From assembly GCA_023409535.1 (NCBI GenBank), contig JAEYGZ010000046.1:186001-250000 (forward strand): a stretch of DNA of 64,000 nt, given 5' to 3'. The translations under genes were made by a program, and so were the position numbers. Below the pieces are notes generated by a model. That model was not told where the DNA came from. It was given only the letters and a program-made list of their open reading frames with translations, and did no database searches. Position 1 is the first letter of the stretch, and each line of letters opens with the position of its first letter. Positions 60,927-64,000 of this stretch are shown in pieces. The DNA comes from Bacillota bacterium. GTDB taxonomy: Bacteria > Bacillota > Clostridia > Lachnospirales > Lachnospiraceae.

Positions 60927-61865
60927 ATGAAACGATGGCTTCGCTTTATCAGTCACAGACTGCTGTATATGGTGATCACCCTATGGATCATTGTAACAAT
61001 TACCTTCTTCCTGATGAATCTGCTTCCCGGTACGCCCTATAATAACAGGGATGAGTTAAGCCCGGCGCAGCTTCAGGTACTGGATGCAAAATATGGACTA
61101 AACGATCCTCTGCTTCAGCGTTATGTTACCTACATCTGCAATATCCTTCACGGGGATTTCGGAATATCCCTGCAATTTTCAGATCAGAAGGTCACAACCT
61201 TGCTGGGAAGCCGGATCGGTGTTTCTATACAGCTGGGTCTGCAGGCGGTGATCTTCGGCACGTTTGTCGGTGTCCTCCTGGGTATGATTGCGGCAATGAA
61301 GCATAATACCTGGATTGATACGTTTTGTTCCCTCTTTGCCATCGTGGGGCGTTCGGCTCCCAGCTTTGTAGTGGCCGTCCTCCTGCAGTATGTCTTTGCG
61401 GTAACCTTAAGCCTGTTACCCATCGGACTCTGGAAGGAAGGCTTTCGGTCCAGTATCCTGCCGACCCTGGCACTGTCCATATCACCCATGGCGGATACTG
61501 CGCGGTTTATGCGAACGGAAATGATCGAGGTACTGGGCAGCGACTATATTGAGCTTGCGCGTGCAAAGGGAATGAGTGAGCTGCGGCTGGTTCTGACCCA
61601 TGGACTTCGGAATGCGCTGATCCCTATGGTAACCATAATCGGCCCTTTGACCGTTTCCCTGATCACCGGCTCCATGGTGGTTGAGAATATCTTTGCCATT
61701 CCGGGGATTGGCGAGCAGTTTACAAAATCCGTACTCTCCAATGACTATGCAACGATTATGGCTGTCACCATTTTATTCTCAACCTTACTGGTCATTGTTA
61801 TATTCCTGATGGATGTACTGTACCAGCTGATTGATCCGAGAATTCGCGTAGGAGGGAAATCCTGA
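60927..61865 (+). CDS. oppB: Oligopeptide ABC permease OppB-like
   Basis: A 312-residue permease of the OppB/DppB type: LLYMVITLWIIVTITFFLMN first helix, NLLPGTPYNN, KYGLNDPLLQRYVTYICNI and the EAA loop DYIELARAKGMSELRLVLTHGLRN. Ends with DVLYQLIDPRIRVGGKS, standard. ATG 60927 follows GGAAAGGAGA; the upstream in-frame start would read through the leader region. Its stop overlaps the oppC start by one base. Confidence 0.95.
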   Translation: MKRWLRFISHRLLYMVITLWIIVTITFFLMNLLPGTPYNNRDELSPAQLQVLDAKYGLNDPLLQRYVTYICNILHGDFGISLQFSDQKVTTLLGSRIGVSIQLGLQAVIFGTFVGVLLGMIAAMKHNTWIDTFCSLFAIVGRSAPSFVVAVLLQYVFAVTLSLLPIGLWKEGFRSSILPTLALSISPMADTARFMRTEMIEVLGSDYIELARAKGMSELRLVLTHGLRNALIPMVTIIGPLTVSLITGSMVVENIFAIPGIGEQFTKSVLSNDYATIMAVTILFSTLLVIVIFLMDVLYQLIDPRIRVGGKS

Positions 61866-62881
61866 TGAACACAGCAATACCGAATGAATTATTTCGATGG
61901 AAGGAAATAGGGAAGGCTGCAGCCGTACAGGAGGAGCTCCACCCGTCACCGGCCTTTTTACAGGATGCCTGGAGGAGATTGTGCAAAAATAAAGGTGCGT
62001 TAGCCTCCATGCTTCTTCTGGCAGTGATTATCGCGCTTGCCTTTCTGGCTCCTGTGCTGGCGCCCTATGATCCTAATATGCAGAATATCCCCCATGCCAA
62101 TCTGCCGCCCCGGATTCCCGGTATTTCCATTGACGGCTTCAACGGCCGGTCCCAGTTACAGGGGAAGTGGATCGACAAGTATGCGCTGGCAAATGTTCCG
62201 GACGGCATCAATTATTTCTTTGGTACGGACGAATTCGGAAGAGACCTGTTGTCCAGGTCCCTGTACGGAACCCGCATTTCATTGACAATCGCATTTATTG
62301 CAGCGATTCTTGATCTGACCATCGGCGTTTTTTACGGCTTAACCAGTGCCTTAAAGGGCGGCAGGGTGGATAACTTCATGCAGAGAATCCTGGAAATACT
62401 CACGGGTATCCCAAATCTTGTGCTGGTGGTACTGATGCTGCTGATTTTTAAGCCGGGTATTCTCTCCATCATATTTGCTCTTACCATATCCTCCTGGATA
62501 CCCATGGCCCGCATTGTCAGAGGGCAAACCCTGCGCATTAAGAATCTGGAATATGTTCAGGCAGCAAAAGCTCTGGGTTCCTCTCAGGTACATAGCGCCA
62601 TATCCCATATCCTGCCGAATATCGCAGGAATTGTCGTGGTAAGAGCGATGTTTTCCATCCCTTCCGCAATATTTTTTGAGACTTTTTTAAGCTTTATCGG
62701 GGTCGGCATGAAGATTCCCAATGCTTCCCTCGGAACCCTTCTTAACAGCGGGTATAAGCTGTTTCGCATCCATCCCTATCAGATGTGGATTCCTTCTGCT
62801 ATTCTGTGTATCATCATGCTGGCTTTTAATCTGCTGGCAGACGGATTGCGGGATGCGCTGGATCCGAAGATGAAGGAATAA
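61865..62881 (+). CDS. oppC: Oligopeptide ABC permease OppC-like
   Basis: A 338-residue OppC/DppC-type permease. N-terminal cytoplasmic segment DAWRRLCKNKGALASMLLLA, LAPYDPNMQNIP, FGTDEFGRDLLSRSLYGTRI (the OppC signature) and the EAA loop EYVQAAKALGSSQVHSAISHILPN, ending LLADGLRDALDPKMKE. Overlaps oppB in TGATG. Partner of OppB in a heterodimeric channel. Confidence 0.95.
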   Translation: MNTAIPNELFRWKEIGKAAAVQEELHPSPAFLQDAWRRLCKNKGALASMLLLAVIIALAFLAPVLAPYDPNMQNIPHANLPPRIPGISIDGFNGRSQLQGKWIDKYALANVPDGINYFFGTDEFGRDLLSRSLYGTRISLTIAFIAAILDLTIGVFYGLTSALKGGRVDNFMQRILEILTGIPNLVLVVLMLLIFKPGILSIIFALTISSWIPMARIVRGQTLRIKNLEYVQAAKALGSSQVHSAISHILPNIAGIVVVRAMFSIPSAIFFETFLSFIGVGMKIPNASLGTLLNSGYKLFRIHPYQMWIPSAILCIIMLAFNLLADGLRDALDPKMKE

Positions 62882-62945
62882 CGGGAAGGCGGCAAGGAAC
62901 CGTCAAAAATTTAAATGAAAGATGCGGTATGCAATAGGTGGAACT

Positions 62946-64000
62946 ATGTCAAAGATACAGTTGGATGTGAAGAATTTGTCCGTTTCCTTCTCCACGCAGG
63001 CAGGAACGGTTCATGCGGTCAGAGATGTAAGCTTTTCCTTATATGAAGGTGAGACGCTGGCTATCGTGGGAGAATCCGGGAGCGGAAAAACAGTTACCTG
63101 CAAAACGTTAATGCGGCTCTTATCAAAGAATGCATCCATTGATGCCGGTGAGATCCTGCTGGAGGGAAGAGATATTTTAAAGGCAGGGGAACGAACCATG
63201 CGCAGCATCAGAGGAAATGAGATTGCCATGGTATTTCAGGATCCGATGACCTCCCTGGACCCGACGATGAAGATCGGACGCCAGATTGAAGAAGTAATCA
63301 CCCTGCACCGGAAGGTAAAACAAGGGGAGGCCAGAAAGCGGATGCTTGAGCTGCTGGAGCTTGTGGGAATAGAAGATCCTGAGCGCCGCAGCCGTCAATA
63401 TCCTCATGAATTCTCCGGCGGGCAGAGACAGAGGATTGTGATATCCATCGTACTGGCCTGTGATCCGAAGGTGCTGATTGCGGATGAACCGACCACTGCA
63501 CTGGATGTAACCATGCAGGCCCAGATCATTGATTTGCTGAAATCACTGCAGAAGAAAATCAATACCTCGATTATATTTATTACCCATGACCTGGGGGTTG
63601 TAGCGAATGTGGCAGACCGGGTGGCGGTTATGTATGCGGGAAAGATCATTGAAATCGGACGGTCCGATGAAATATTTTATGATCCGAGGCACCCTTATAC
63701 CTGGGGACTGTTAAACGCCATGCCGACCCTGGATACGAATACCTCCTCCCTATATACCATCCCCGGCGCACCGCCGAATTTATTAAAGCCGCCGGCAGGA
63801 GATGCCTTTGCTCCAAGAAATGAATATGCAATGGCAGTGGATGAGTTGTATGAACCTCCCTTGTTTAAAATCAGTGACACCCATTCCGCCGCCACCTGGC
63901 TGCTGGATCCGCGGGCACCCAAAATAAATCCGCCAGCCGCGCTGGAAAAACGCAGGGAGGAATTTATCAGAAGAAAAGGCGAAGCTGTGCAAGCATACGG
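62946..64000 (+). CDS. oppD: Oligopeptide ABC ATPase OppD-like, cut by window edge
   Basis: The frame opens at ATG 62946 behind AGGTGG and runs to the end of the window with 351 codons visible. Walker A IVGESGSGKTV (about 38-48), Q-loop MVFQDPMTSLDP, signature FSGGQRQRI, Walker B VLIADEPTTALDV and FITHDLGVVA are all intact. The oligopeptide-type C-terminal HPYTWGLLNAMP follows, where the Fe-S or peptide-specific extension begins. It supplies energy to OppB/C; an oppF partner probably lies beyond the edge. Confidence 0.95.
   Translation, partial: MSKIQLDVKNLSVSFSTQAGTVHAVRDVSFSLYEGETLAIVGESGSGKTVTCKTLMRLLSKNASIDAGEILLEGRDILKAGERTMRSIRGNEIAMVFQDPMTSLDPTMKIGRQIEEVITLHRKVKQGEARKRMLELLELVGIEDPERRSRQYPHEFSGGQRQRIVISIVLACDPKVLIADEPTTALDVTMQAQIIDLLKSLQKKINTSIIFITHDLGVVANVADRVAVMYAGKIIEIGRSDEIFYDPRHPYTWGLLNAMPTLDTNTSSLYTIPGAPPNLLKPPAGDAFAPRNEYAMAVDELYEPPLFKISDTHSAATWLLDPRAPKINPPAALEKRREEFIRRKGEAVQAY

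Overview
The window is about 64 kb of a low-to-medium GC Gram-positive chromosome. YesM/YesN-type sensor kinase and AraC-type regulator pairs sit beside carbohydrate ABC transporters. There are many lipoprotein substrate-binding proteins, TTG/GTG starts behind strong AGGAGG ribosome binding sites, and ArgR-type boxes. Together these point to an anaerobic Clostridia, most likely Lachnospiraceae. I see no rRNA, tRNA, CRISPR array, prophage or complete insertion sequence. Both window edges cut genes: alr on the left and an oppD-type ATPase on the right.

Layout. 1-1.3 kb: end of alanine racemase and a MazF-type toxin without an adjacent antitoxin. 1.6-9.7 kb: a YesM/YesN two-component system followed by a lipoprotein and two permeases of the LplA/B/C oligosaccharide importer type; the first permease has a long extra N-terminal membrane domain. 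9.9-12.6 kb: a phosphatase-like protein, rlmH, a ferritin-like protein, a 550-bp non-coding tract made of two large inverted-repeat elements, and a cell wall amidase. 12.8-22.9 kb: a sugar-sensing cassette (membrane-anchored binding protein, kinase, regulator, second binding lipoprotein) directly upstream of a ChvE/GguA/GguB (XylFGH-like) importer. It resembles the XylFII-LytS-YesN arrangement known from solventogenic clostridia.

23-42 kb is mostly housekeeping and accessory metabolism: phosphatases, HAD hydrolases, aldo/keto reductase, GNAT, an MntP manganese exporter with an attenuator-like leader, an AEC transporter, DegV, an SpoU methyltransferase, an MFS transporter, GDPD, a TetR-controlled ApbE/FMN-binding pair, two alpha/beta hydrolases, and two more TetR circuits with clear palindromic operators. 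42.5-48 kb: arginine biosynthesis, argG on the minus strand and argJ-argB-argD on the plus strand, both with ArgR-like boxes over the promoter; a Maf pyrophosphatase lies between. 48.7-55.2 kb: comEA, a PhoB-type two-component system, a GerMN lipoprotein and comEC.

55.2-57 kb carries a DUF4143-type ATPase on the opposite strand. A 3'-terminal scrap of a second comEC-like gene follows it, marking a past insertion or duplication. 57-64 kb: an ABC exporter with a divergent ATPase domain, then an oligopeptide importer operon (oppA, oppB, oppC, oppD). This operon is preceded by a good promoter and an unannotated 40-codon cysteine-containing leader ORF. The leader's tandem Cys codons can pair with the region just upstream of the oppA ribosome binding site.

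The observations I rate highest are the two homologous structured elements at 11.55-12.02 kb with compensatory changes, the Cys leader upstream of oppA, and the comEC tail remnant.
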